64,000 bases of DNA, from contig NZ_ATDN01000045.1 in assembly GCF_004014805.1 (NCBI RefSeq), forward strand, positions 1 through 64,000, in the 5' to 3' direction. A model generated the notes under the pieces. That model did not search any database and was not told where the DNA came from. It saw only the letters and a list, made by a program, of their open reading frames with translations. The stretch comes from Mycolicibacterium elephantis DSM 44368. GTDB taxonomy: Bacteria; Actinomycetota; Actinomycetes; Mycobacteriales; Mycobacteriaceae. Position numbers and translations under genes: made by a program. This document shows positions 41,110 to 49,284 of the stretch, one piece after another (the first letter of the stretch is position 1; every line of letters begins with the position of its first letter).

Positions 41110-42225
41110 ATGCGGGTGATCATCGTCGGGGGCGGCATTGTCGGTACCACGCACGCTCTGGAGGCGATCCGCCGCGGCCATCGCGTCGTGCAGTTGGAAC
41201 GCGAAGTCGAGGCCCGCGGCGCGACCGTGCGCAACTTCGGCCTGATCTGGGTGTCCGGTCGTGCCCGTGGTGAGCTCAGCACCGCGCTGCGGTCCAGGGA
41301 ACTGTGGGAAGCATTGGCCGCGGAGGTACCGGGCGTCGGCTTTCGTCCTGCCGGATCGTTGACGTTGCTGCGCACCCCCGGTGAAGTCGCGGTGGCAGCG
41401 GAAGTGGCCGCCCGTGGCGATGCCGCCGACCGGGGCTTCGCCCTCCTGGAAGCCGATCAGGTGCGCACGCTGAACCCGGCGCTTCGCGGCAAGTACCTTG
41501 CGGGCCTGTACTGTTCGCGTGACGGCGTCGTGGAGTCGAGGCAGGCGCTACCCGCGATACGCGAACACCTCGCGGCCACCGGCCGCTACGAGTTTCTTCC
41601 CGGGACCGAGGCACGCTCGCTCGACCGCACCGGTATTCGCGACGACCGCGGGACCCGCCATGACGGCGATCTGGTGCTGCTCTGCGCCGGGGCCGTCCAC
41701 AGCGGCCTGGTTCGGGAGATCGCCGGTGAGCTGCCCGTCCGCCGGGTCCGGCTGCAGATGATGCAGACCGCGCCGCTGGGTGAGCAGCTGACCACGGCCA
41801 TCGCTGACGGCGACAGCTTCCGCTACTACCCCGGATACGCCGGTGCAGCGCTGAACGCCTTACAGCACAGCGAATCCCAGGACAAGATGGCATCCGAGCA
41901 TCGGATGCAGCTGCTGTGCGTGCAGCGGCTGCACGGCGGCCTCACGATCGGCGACACCCACGAGTACGACGAGCCGTTCGGATTCGACGTGTCCGAGGCG
42001 CCGTACGAGTATCTGGTCGACGTCGTCGAGCAGTTCCTCGGCCGCCCGCTGCCGCCGATCCGTCGACGCTGGGCGGGGGTCTACAGCCAGTGCCTGGACC
42101 CGGACCAGTTGATCTGTCGAACCTCTCCGGAGAAGAACGTCTGGATCATCACCGGTTCAGGCGGGCGGGGCATGACGATGGCTCCGGCGTTCGCCGAGCA
42201 GACCGCCGACCTCATCGGCCTGTGA
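41110..42225 (+). CDS. FAD-dependent amine oxidase of phosphonate clusters
   Basis: A 371-residue DAO-family flavoenzyme. The FAD loop VIIVGGGIVGTTHALEAIRR opens the protein; ATVRNFGLIWVSGRARGELS, a C-terminal ITGSGGRGMTMAPAFAEQTA and the dinucleotide-fold strand LVLLCAGAVHSGL complete the family pattern. It fits the group of FAD oxidoreductases that recur beside PhnX-like genes and are proposed to oxidise an aminophosphonate to an aldehyde, replacing the PhnW transaminase. Here it is the first gene of the plus-strand run and lies 13 bp before the phosphonatase-like gene, which would use that aldehyde. A GGAAGG ribosome site precedes the ATG. Substrate (AEP, N-methyl-AEP or a hydroxylated form) is not decided. 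Confidence 0.85.
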   Translation: MRVIIVGGGIVGTTHALEAIRRGHRVVQLEREVEARGATVRNFGLIWVSGRARGELSTALRSRELWEALAAEVPGVGFRPAGSLTLLRTPGEVAVAAEVAARGDAADRGFALLEADQVRTLNPALRGKYLAGLYCSRDGVVESRQALPAIREHLAATGRYEFLPGTEARSLDRTGIRDDRGTRHDGDLVLLCAGAVHSGLVREIAGELPVRRVRLQMMQTAPLGEQLTTAIADGDSFRYYPGYAGAALNALQHSESQDKMASEHRMQLLCVQRLHGGLTIGDTHEYDEPFGFDVSEAPYEYLVDVVEQFLGRPLPPIRRRWAGVYSQCLDPDQLICRTSPEKNVWIITGSGGRGMTMAPAFAEQTADLIGL

Positions 42226-42238
42226 CAAAGGAAACACT

Positions 42239-42919
42239 ATGCAACACAGACGCATCCAGCTGGCTGTCCTCGACATGGCCGGAACCACGGTGGCCGACGA
42301 CGGTCTGGTGCTTCGCGCGTTCGACGCGGCCGCGACCGCCGTCGGTGTGCCAGCCGACGGTCCCGAACGCGAGGCGGCGCGCCACTACGTCCTCGACACC
42401 ATGGGACAAGCCAAGATCGAGGTGTTCAGGGCGCTGTTCGGATCCGAAGACCGGGCTCAAACCGCCAATCTCGCGTTCGAGGAGGCCTACGCGCGCTACG
42501 TAGCCGACGGCGTGGTACCGATTCCCGGTGCCGCCGAGACCATTTGCAAGCTGCGCGACGAAGCCGTCAAGGTGGTGCTGACAACCGGCTTCAGCCGCTC
42601 AACCCGGGACCAGATCCTCGAGGCGCTCGGGTGGAACGACATCGCCGACCTGTCGCTGTGCCCGGCCGACGCCGGACGCGGTCGCCCCTTTCCCGATCTG
42701 ATCCTGACCGCGCTGTTGCGCACAGGCATAGACGACGTCGCGAAGGTCGCCGTCGTCGGCGACACCACCAGCGACATCCTCGCAGGACGCCGCGCCGGCG
42801 CCGCCGTCGTCGCGGGCGTGCTCACCGGAGCGCACACCGAAAAGGACCTGTGGGCGGCAGGCGCGACACACGTCCTGCCTTCCGTCACAGAGCTTTCCGA
42901 GCTCGTCCTGTCCAGCTGA
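42239..42919 (+). CDS. PhnX-like phosphonatase (HAD superfamily)
   Basis: A 226-residue HAD hydrolase closest to phosphonoacetaldehyde hydrolase. Nucleophile Asp12 is in LDMAGTTV, with Ala at +2 as in PhnX rather than the Asp of ordinary HAD phosphatases. The cap has MGQAKIEVFRALF, whose Lys59 aligns with the Schiff-base lysine of PhnX (MGLLKIDHVRAL). LTTGFSRSTRDQIL, GRPFPDLIL and VVGDTTSDILAGRRAG match the other PhnX motifs. Thus C-P bond hydrolysis of a phosphonoaldehyde, giving phosphate and an aldehyde, is well supported. AAAGGAAA precedes the ATG. It follows the FAD oxidase gene at once and precedes phnD by 32 bp. Confidence 0.88.
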   Translation: MQHRRIQLAVLDMAGTTVADDGLVLRAFDAAATAVGVPADGPEREAARHYVLDTMGQAKIEVFRALFGSEDRAQTANLAFEEAYARYVADGVVPIPGAAETICKLRDEAVKVVLTTGFSRSTRDQILEALGWNDIADLSLCPADAGRGRPFPDLILTALLRTGIDDVAKVAVVGDTTSDILAGRRAGAAVVAGVLTGAHTEKDLWAAGATHVLPSVTELSELVLSS

Positions 42920-42951
42920 CCGTCGAACCGATACGAAAAGGATCACCCGCC

Positions 42952-43923
42952 ATGAGCTTTGGTCGCCATGCACGCAACATCGGGGCCGCCGTCGCCGGCC
43001 TCGCGCTGGCCGTGTCCGGATGTTCGAGCACCGGATCCGGCTCGCGGTCCACAACCGAGCAGGGCTTCCCTGAAACCCTGACATTGGCCGCCGTTCCGGC
43101 CGAGAACTCGGCCGACCTCAAAGCCAGCTACGACCCGCTGATCAAGCTGCTCGAGAAGGAAACCGGAGCCGAGGTCGAGTTCATGCAGGCGTCCGACTAC
43201 GCGGGGGTCATCGAGGGGATGATCGCCGACAACGTCGACCTGGCGTTCTTCGGCCCGTTCTCCTATGTGGTCGCCACGATCAACGGCGCCAAGATCACCC
43301 CTTTGGGCGCGGTGGTCGGCGACAAGGGCGAGGAACCCGGTTACCAGTCCTACGGATTGGCCCGAGCCGACAATGCGGCCGTCAACGGACTCGAAGACTT
43401 CGCAGGCCAGACGGTGTGCTTCGTCGACCCCAGCTCGACGTCGGGCTTCCTGTATCCCTCGGCCGGGCTGATCGAGGCCGGCGTGGCCAGGTCCGGCTCC
43501 GAGGCCGACATCTCAGCCGCGCTGACACCCGTTTACGCCGGAAGTCATGACGCCTCGGCGTTGGCCATCGCCTCCGGTGACTGTGACGCTGGATTCGCCT
43601 TCGACACCATGGTGGACAAGACCATGATCGAGAAGGGCGATCTGCAACCAGGCCAGCTCAAAACCGTCTGGAAGTCGGAGACCATCGCCGGTTCGGTCTT
43701 CGTCGCCAACGACGCGCTCGGCACCGAAACCGTCGACAGGCTCAAGACACTGTTCACCGAGAAGGCCAACGCCGACGTGCTCGAGGCCGAAGGCTTCTGC
43801 GAAGGCGACGCCTGCCTGATCACCGACGAACGGGTCTGGGGTGTGGTCGACGCCTCCGACTCCGACTATGACGGCGTCCGCAAGGTCTGCGAGGTCACCG
43901 GCTCGGACAAGTGCAAAGGCTGA
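42952..43923 (+). CDS. phnD: Phosphonate ABC transporter, substrate-binding lipoprotein
   Basis: A 323-residue solute-binding lipoprotein. Signal peptide with lipobox LAVSGC (Cys24), then a PhnD/phosphate-phosphite-type domain: LTLAAVPAENSADLKASYDP, SDYAGVIEGMIADNVDLAFF, GPFSYVVA, VDPSSTSGFLYPSAGL and SHDASALAIASGDCDAGFAF. The STSGF loop is the usual phosphonate-group binding site. Two C-terminal cysteine pairs (FCEGDAC, VCEVTGSDKC) may form disulfides. AAAAGGA precedes ATG 42952. It starts a tight run: phnC begins 2 bp after its stop. It captures phosphonates, or possibly phosphate, at the cell surface and hands them to PhnCE. Confidence 0.93.
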   Translation: MSFGRHARNIGAAVAGLALAVSGCSSTGSGSRSTTEQGFPETLTLAAVPAENSADLKASYDPLIKLLEKETGAEVEFMQASDYAGVIEGMIADNVDLAFFGPFSYVVATINGAKITPLGAVVGDKGEEPGYQSYGLARADNAAVNGLEDFAGQTVCFVDPSSTSGFLYPSAGLIEAGVARSGSEADISAALTPVYAGSHDASALAIASGDCDAGFAFDTMVDKTMIEKGDLQPGQLKTVWKSETIAGSVFVANDALGTETVDRLKTLFTEKANADVLEAEGFCEGDACLITDERVWGVVDASDSDYDGVRKVCEVTGSDKCKG

Positions 43924-43925
43924 CG

Positions 43926-44750
43926 ATGGCCGTCCCGGATCTGCAGCACCCGGCGGTCGCAGGTGACGACCTCGTCGTCTCGGTCCGTGACGTCACCAAG
44001 AAGTTCGGTGACACCACCGCGCTGGACGCCGTCTCTCTCGACGTGCACCGCAGTGAAATGGTTGTGCTGCTGGGGCTTTCAGGATCCGGCAAGTCAACCC
44101 TGCTGCGCTGCCTCAACGGACTGCACGAGGTCACCTCGGGCAGCGTCGAGGTGGGCGGCGTGCGCGTCGATGGGGCCTCAGGCGCACAGGTCCGAAAGCT
44201 GCGCCGCAACGTCGGGTTCGTGTTCCAGCACTTCAACCTCGTCGGGCGGCTGAGCTGCCTGGAGAACGTGCTCATCGGCGGGCTCGGCCGGCTGACGTTT
44301 CCGCGGTACGGCGCGCTGACCTTTCCCAAGGCCATGCGCCGTGACGCGATGACCCACCTCGACCGGGTCGGTCTGGCGGATTTCGCGCAGCGCCGTACCG
44401 ACACACTGTCGGGAGGTCAGCAGCAGCGCGTCGCGATCGCCCGCACGCTGATGCAACGCCCGGGCCTGCTGCTCGCCGACGAACCGGTCGCTTCACTGGA
44501 TCCCGAAAACTCCGGCGTCGTCATGGATCTGCTGTTCCGGGTGTGCATCGAAGAAAAGCTCACCGTGGTGTGCACGCTGCACCAGGTCGATCTCGCGTTG
44601 GGCTGGGCACACCGGCTGATCGGCCTGCGTGGCGGCCGCAAGATCCTCGACCGACCCGCGGTGGGGATGACGCGTGACGACGTGATGGAGGTCTACCAGC
44701 GCGTCGACCCCAACATCACCACGTCGGCCCGGGTTCCGGGTGGGCCTTGA
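43926..44750 (+). CDS. phnC: Phosphonate ABC transporter ATPase
   Basis: A 274-residue ABC ATPase. Walker A LLGLSGSGKSTLLRCLNG, Q-loop VFQHFNLVGRLSCLENVL, signature LSGGQQQRVAIARTLMQ, Walker B GLLLADEPVASLDPENS and an H-loop in VVCTLHQVDLA are all intact. The subfamily is PhnC, recognisable by the Q-loop VFQHFNLVGRLSCLENV segment. ATG 43926 comes 2 bp after the phnD stop; its own stop overlaps the phnE start in TTGA. It powers phosphonate import by the fused PhnE permease. Confidence 0.95.
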   Translation: MAVPDLQHPAVAGDDLVVSVRDVTKKFGDTTALDAVSLDVHRSEMVVLLGLSGSGKSTLLRCLNGLHEVTSGSVEVGGVRVDGASGAQVRKLRRNVGFVFQHFNLVGRLSCLENVLIGGLGRLTFPRYGALTFPKAMRRDAMTHLDRVGLADFAQRRTDTLSGGQQQRVAIARTLMQRPGLLLADEPVASLDPENSGVVMDLLFRVCIEEKLTVVCTLHQVDLALGWAHRLIGLRGGRKILDRPAVGMTRDDVMEVYQRVDPNITTSARVPGGP

Positions 44751-46345
44751 GTAGCACGCTGGAGGACCGCCCGACCACGTCGCAGACCGGACGTCGACCG
44801 GGCGGACCACCGCTTCCGGGGCTGCTGCCGCTGCTCACCGTGGCCGCCCTCGTCGGCACCCTGGTGTCGGCCTGGTCGATCGACTTCGCGCCCGCCACCC
44901 TCGTGAACGGCCTCGACGAGATCTGGGCCCTGCTGAATCGGATGCTGCCGCCCCGGCTCGACGATCCGGGGCGGATCGGGGTGCTGGCGATCGAGACGCT
45001 GTTGATGGCGTTGCTCGGCACGGTGCTCGCGGCGATCGCGTCAGTGCCGGTGGCGTTCATGGCGGCTCGCAACACCACGCCACACCCCGCGGTGTACGCG
45101 ATCGCCAGGGCGGTGATCACGTTCTGCCGGGCCATGCCCGATCTACTGTTCGCGGTGCTGTTCGTCCGCGCGCTGGGGATCGGGGTATTGCCGGGGATCC
45201 TCGCGCTGGCGCTGCATTCCATCGGGATGCTGGGCAAGGTGTTCGCCGACGCAATCGAGCATACCGACCCAGGCCCGCGCGAGGCGGTGCGGAGCACCGG
45301 CGCCGGGTATCTGCGCGAAATGATCAATGCCGTGGTGCCGCAGGCCATTCCGTCATGGATCGGCACCTTCATCTACCGCATCGACATCAACCTGCGCATG
45401 TCGGTCGTCCTCGGCTTCGTCGGCGCCGGCGGTATCGGCTTCGCACTGCAGGACGCGCTGCGCGGCCTGATCTACCCACGGGCACTGGGAATCGTGCTCG
45501 TCATCCTTGCCGTCATCGCGGCGATGGAACTGGTCGCGATCGGGGTACGGCGCACACTGCTCGCGCCGACGATGTCCCACCCACAACGCGACCGCGTCAT
45601 GCGATTCGTGTTCTCCGGACTTCTCATCGGCCTGACCGTCGTGGCGCTGGTGGTCTTGCAGATCAACCCGCTGTCCCTGCTGACCTGGGTGGGCCCCTCG
45701 ATCGAGGTCTTCGCGAGGATGATCCCGCCGAACTTCGCGACGCTCGGAAGTGCCCTGTTCGAGGCGACGGTCCAGACCGTCGCGATCGGGGTGGTCGCGA
45801 CGGCGATCGGGATCGTGCTGTCGATCCCGGTCGGCATCCTGGCGGCGCGCAACATCACGCCGAACGCGGGCGTGTACTGGTTGGCGCGCGGCTGGATCCT
45901 TCTCGTGCGCGCGGTCCCGGAACTGATCCTGGCGGTGATCTTTGTCGCCGCACTTGGCCTCGGACCGGTCGCGGGAACATGCGCCCTGGCCATCGGGTCG
46001 ATCGGGTTCCTGGCCAAGCTCGTCGCCGATTCGATCGAGGAGATCGATACCGGTCCCGTCGAGGCCGTCAAGTCGGTCGGCGGCGGCTGGTGGAAGACGT
46101 TGTTCTCCGCCGTCATCCCGCAGGCGATGCCCGCGTTGGTCGGATCGAGCCTGTACATGTTCGACGTGAACATCCGCACCTCAACGGTTTTGGGCATCGT
46201 CGGCGCCGGCGGAATCGGTTTCCTGCTGTTCGAATCGATCCGCACACTGAACTTCGATGTGGCGGGGGCCATCGTGATCGTCATCTTCGTTGTCGTCTAC
46301 GCGATCGAAAGGCTCTCGGGTTGGATCCGTTCTCGCCTCGTGTGA
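44747..46345 (+). CDS. phnE: Phosphonate ABC transporter permease, two PhnE domains fused
   Basis: A 532-residue permease made of two complete PhnE-type domains: residues about 20-275 and 285-530, each with its own EAA-type loop (EAVRSTGAGYLREMINAVVP and EAVKSVGGGWWKTLFSAVIP) and a matching GFVGAGGIGFALQ / GIVGAGGIGFLLFE. Many bacteria encode these as two genes or as one homodimer; here both halves of the channel are on one polypeptide. TTG 44747 shares bases with the phnC stop (TTGA); no other start fits. About twelve membrane segments are expected. The stop overlaps the dehydrogenase start in GTGA. Confidence 0.93.
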   Translation: MSSTLEDRPTTSQTGRRPGGPPLPGLLPLLTVAALVGTLVSAWSIDFAPATLVNGLDEIWALLNRMLPPRLDDPGRIGVLAIETLLMALLGTVLAAIASVPVAFMAARNTTPHPAVYAIARAVITFCRAMPDLLFAVLFVRALGIGVLPGILALALHSIGMLGKVFADAIEHTDPGPREAVRSTGAGYLREMINAVVPQAIPSWIGTFIYRIDINLRMSVVLGFVGAGGIGFALQDALRGLIYPRALGIVLVILAVIAAMELVAIGVRRTLLAPTMSHPQRDRVMRFVFSGLLIGLTVVALVVLQINPLSLLTWVGPSIEVFARMIPPNFATLGSALFEATVQTVAIGVVATAIGIVLSIPVGILAARNITPNAGVYWLARGWILLVRAVPELILAVIFVAALGLGPVAGTCALAIGSIGFLAKLVADSIEEIDTGPVEAVKSVGGGWWKTLFSAVIPQAMPALVGSSLYMFDVNIRTSTVLGIVGAGGIGFLLFESIRTLNFDVAGAIVIVIFVVVYAIERLSGWIRSRLV

Positions 46346-47334
46346 CCCGGGCAGCCGTGTGGACGGGGCCAGGTGTCCACATCAGGAGCGTCGCGATACC
46401 GGATCTCCGCGACGGTGAAACGCTCGTGCGGGTCCGGCTGGCCACCGTATGCGGCAGCGACCTGCACACCGTCGGCGGTCGTCGTCCCGCGCCGTGCCCG
46501 TCGGTGCTGGGGCATGAGGCGGTCGGCGACGTCGTCGCGGCGGGGCACAACGCACCGGCGACCGTCGGGCAACGCGTCGTCTGGTCGGTGACGGTCGCCT
46601 GCGGCGAGTGCACCCGCTGCCGGTCGGGGAGGACCGCAAAATGCCTTTCGGTCCGCAAGATCGGGCACGAACCGTTCGACGGCGACTGGGCGCTGTCCGG
46701 CGCCTACGCCGAGCACATCGTGTTGCCGGCGGGCGCCACCGTCGTCCCCGTGCCTGCGCGGCTTCCCGACGCCGTCGCCGCGCCCGCCGCATGCGCGACC
46801 GCCACGGTGATGGCGGCGCTGGAGCCCGCGGGGAACCTGACCGGGCGTCGGGTGCTGATCTGTGGCGCGGGCATGCTCGGGGTCACCGCGGCAGCGGCCT
46901 GCACCGACGCGGGCGCGCAGGTGTCGATCACCGATGTCGACATTCGACGGCTGCACTCGGCTCGGCATTTCGGGGCAGCGCCCGACCGCGGCGACCCGGT
47001 CGACGTGGCCATCGACTTCTCCGGCTCGTCAGATGCGGTCAGCGACGCGTTGGCACGCCTGGACATCGGCGGGGTCCTCGTTGTGGCCGGATCGGTGCTG
47101 CCGTCACCGCCGGTGCCGGTGGATCCGGAAACCGTTGTGCGCCGGTGGCTGACGATCACCGGCGTGCACAACTACGAACCACGCCACCTTCGCGCCGCGG
47201 TCTACTTCCTCGACCGGACAAGCGACGTCTACCCATGGTCCGCGGCGGTGGCGGAACCGCTCCCGTTCGACGCGGTCGCCGATGCGCTGGCGTCCACCCC
47301 GACGGGCAAGCTGCGCGCGTCGGTCGCCCCTTGA
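46342..47334 (+). CDS. Zinc-dependent alcohol dehydrogenase of phosphonate cluster
   Basis: A 330-residue MDR-family dehydrogenase. Catalytic zinc ligands are in ATVCGSDLHT (Cys) and LGHEAVGDV (His-Glu); the structural zinc site is CGECTRCRSGRTAKC. The nucleotide loop is CGAGMLGVTAAAACTDAG. It fits the alcohol dehydrogenases proposed to belong to phosphonate catabolism. It begins in a GTGA overlap with phnE, so it is part of the operon; it may reduce or oxidise the aldehyde released by the phosphonatase, or act on a phosphonoalcohol. NAD or NADP preference cannot be read with confidence. The 47335-47342 gap is too short for a terminator. Confidence 0.85.
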   Translation: MTRAAVWTGPGVHIRSVAIPDLRDGETLVRVRLATVCGSDLHTVGGRRPAPCPSVLGHEAVGDVVAAGHNAPATVGQRVVWSVTVACGECTRCRSGRTAKCLSVRKIGHEPFDGDWALSGAYAEHIVLPAGATVVPVPARLPDAVAAPAACATATVMAALEPAGNLTGRRVLICGAGMLGVTAAAACTDAGAQVSITDVDIRRLHSARHFGAAPDRGDPVDVAIDFSGSSDAVSDALARLDIGGVLVVAGSVLPSPPVPVDPETVVRRWLTITGVHNYEPRHLRAAVYFLDRTSDVYPWSAAVAEPLPFDAVADALASTPTGKLRASVAP

Positions 47335-47342
47335 ACGGTGAG

Positions 47343-48260
47343 CTAGGCCGCAGCGGGCGCGAGCGCTTGACGCAGCATTGCGCATTGGCTGTTGAAAAAC
47401 TCTTGGGACACAGTGGCTTTGGGGACGATCCCGTCGAAGCCGTGAAACGCGCCGTCGACGACTTCGACCTCGCACGGCACACCGGCGGCCTTCAACCGTT
47501 CGGCGTACGCCAGGTCCTCGTCGTGAAAGAGGTCCAGCGACCCGACGCCGATCCAGGCGGGCGGCAACCCGCTGAGGTCCTCTCGGCGCGCGGGCACCGC
47601 CACATCGGGGTCCGCGTCGCCCAGGTAGGCCGACCACCCGAACTTGTTGCTCGACTGGTTCCAAAGCCGGTGGCCGGGATTGTCCAGATCGCGCCGCTCG
47701 GTGGTGCGGTCGTCAAGCATCGGATACACCAGCAACTGCGCCGCCAACGGCACCTCGCCGCGGTCGTGGGCCAGCAGCGCCAACGCCGCAGCCAACCCGC
47801 CGCCCGCGCTGGCCCCACCGATGGCCACCCGCGCCGGATCCACCGAGGGCAGGGCGGCCAGCCAGGTCAACGCCGAATAGCAGTCCTGTAGCGCGGCGGG
47901 ATACGGATGCTCGGGCGCCAACCGGTAGTCCACCGAGGCGACGGTGGCGCCCAACTCACGGGCGAACCTGCGGCACAACACGTCGTCCTGGGCCGGATGG
48001 CCGATGACGTACCCGCCGCCGTGGATCCACAACAGCGCCGGCCCCGCCTCGGACCCGCCGGTGGGCCGGAACAGCCGCACCCCGACCCCGGACCACAGGG
48101 TCAGCGCCTCGATGTCGCGCGGAACCCGCCGCCACATCGCCCGCGTCGCCATCCGGATCATGGGCAACGTGACGGGGTTGATGAGGTGTTTGGGAGCGAG
48201 CCGCGCGGCGCGGCGCAGCTCGGGATGAAAGTTCGGGCGGGGACGAGAGGATCGCGACAC
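47343..48260 (-). CDS. Alpha/beta-hydrolase esterase, HSL family (LipW-like)
   Basis: A 305-residue hormone-sensitive-lipase-type esterase. The oxyanion motif HGGGYVIGH and nucleophile elbow GGASAGGGLAAAL are typical; Asp and His of the triad are probably in DLFHDEDLAYAERL and GAFHGFDGIVPKA. The GTG at 48260 (VSRSSRPRP) gives the usual length; a start at 48401 would add 47 residues of low-complexity, Arg-rich sequence. By position and type it matches lipW (Rv0217c). It hydrolyses short- to medium-chain esters; natural substrate unknown. Its end faces the phosphonate operon, its start faces the broken LuxR gene. Confidence 0.86.
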   Translation of the reverse strand: MSRSSRPRPNFHPELRRAARLAPKHLINPVTLPMIRMATRAMWRRVPRDIEALTLWSGVGVRLFRPTGGSEAGPALLWIHGGGYVIGHPAQDDVLCRRFARELGATVASVDYRLAPEHPYPAALQDCYSALTWLAALPSVDPARVAIGGASAGGGLAAALALLAHDRGEVPLAAQLLVYPMLDDRTTERRDLDNPGHRLWNQSSNKFGWSAYLGDADPDVAVPARREDLSGLPPAWIGVGSLDLFHDEDLAYAERLKAAGVPCEVEVVDGAFHGFDGIVPKATVSQEFFNSQCAMLRQALAPAAA

Positions 48261-48312
48261 CTGATCAGTAAAGCCTCGACATCGGCAATCCGGCCTAGGA
48301 TCATCGAAATCG

Positions 48313-49284
48313 ATGGTGTCCGGCAACGCCGCTGCGAGCCGCCTCGTGGAACGGGTGGCCCGCATCTGTGTCAGGGCCCAAGACCCGCTGGATCTGCTCA
48401 CCGAGGTCGCCGCTGCGGTGCGGGTGGAGATTCCCTACGCCGCGGCGGGCTGGCTGCTCACCGACCCGGACACCTTGCTTGTGAACGGTGTCTACGCCGA
48501 AAACGTCACTCGGGAGCAACATCTGCAGCGTGCACTGGCGCCGGATCTACGAGCCGAACGGATACGGTGACGAGATCCGCGGGGTGTTCCGCTCCGGCGG
48601 AGCGACGTGGGGACATGCCTGCCTGACCCGCGCCGGCGGCGAACCGTGGTTCTCCCCGGCCGAGGTCGATGTCGTCGCCCGGCTGTGCCCGCACATCGGC
48701 AACGGGATCCGGGCCTGCCTGCTGCTCGCGCAACCGGCGAGCGACGGTGACACCGCGTCGCCGGCGTTGGTGGTGCTCACCGATGACGGCAGCGTCGACG
48801 CCGTCACGCCGCAGGCCGCCGAGCTTCTCGGCCCGCTCGACGACGAACGGCTGCAGCGCACCGTCGTGCTGCACCAGGTGGCCCAGCGCGCCCGCGCGCT
48901 GGCAGGCAAGGGGCGGGGTCCGGCGGCGATGGCCAGGGTGCAGGGCGCCTCGGGGAACTGGCTCGTGGTTCGCGGCGCGCGGCTACAGCACGACGACGGC
49001 CGGCCCGGCCGGATGGCGCTGGTGATGGAGCCCGCCAGCCGCTCCGACATCGCGCCGTTGCTGCTGCAACTGCAAGCCCTCACACCGCGGGAGAAGGAGA
49101 TCACCGGCTGCTGTTGACCGGCATGCCGACCGCGGAGATCGCGCGGCGGCTCTGGATCACCACCGAGACCCTCCGCGGCCACGTCAAGTCGGTCTTCGCG
49201 AAGCTGGCGGTGAGCAGTCGTCCGGAACTGGCGGCGCTGTTGTCCAAGGAACCCGACGTGCGGCCGCGGCTGGCCGACCGGTGA
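48313..49284 (+). pseudogene. LuxR-family regulator, broken twice
   Basis: Three frames share one protein. Frame one, from ATG 48313 to about 48528, gives GAF-like sequence (DLLTEVAAAVRVEIPYAAAG, NVTREQHLQ). Homology resumes in another frame at about 48530 with VHWRRIYEPNGYGDEIRGVF, with roughly fifty residues that the family normally has between missing, so an out-of-frame deletion is likely. That frame runs to a stop at 49117 inside the HTH (LTPREKEITGCC). One base has been lost near 49105: restoring it gives ITRLLLTGMPTAEIARRLW and then TTETLRGHVKSVFAKLAVSS to the stop at 49284. The gene would have been an autoinducer- or ligand-sensing GAF-LuxR regulator; it can no longer make a working protein. 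Confidence 0.82.
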
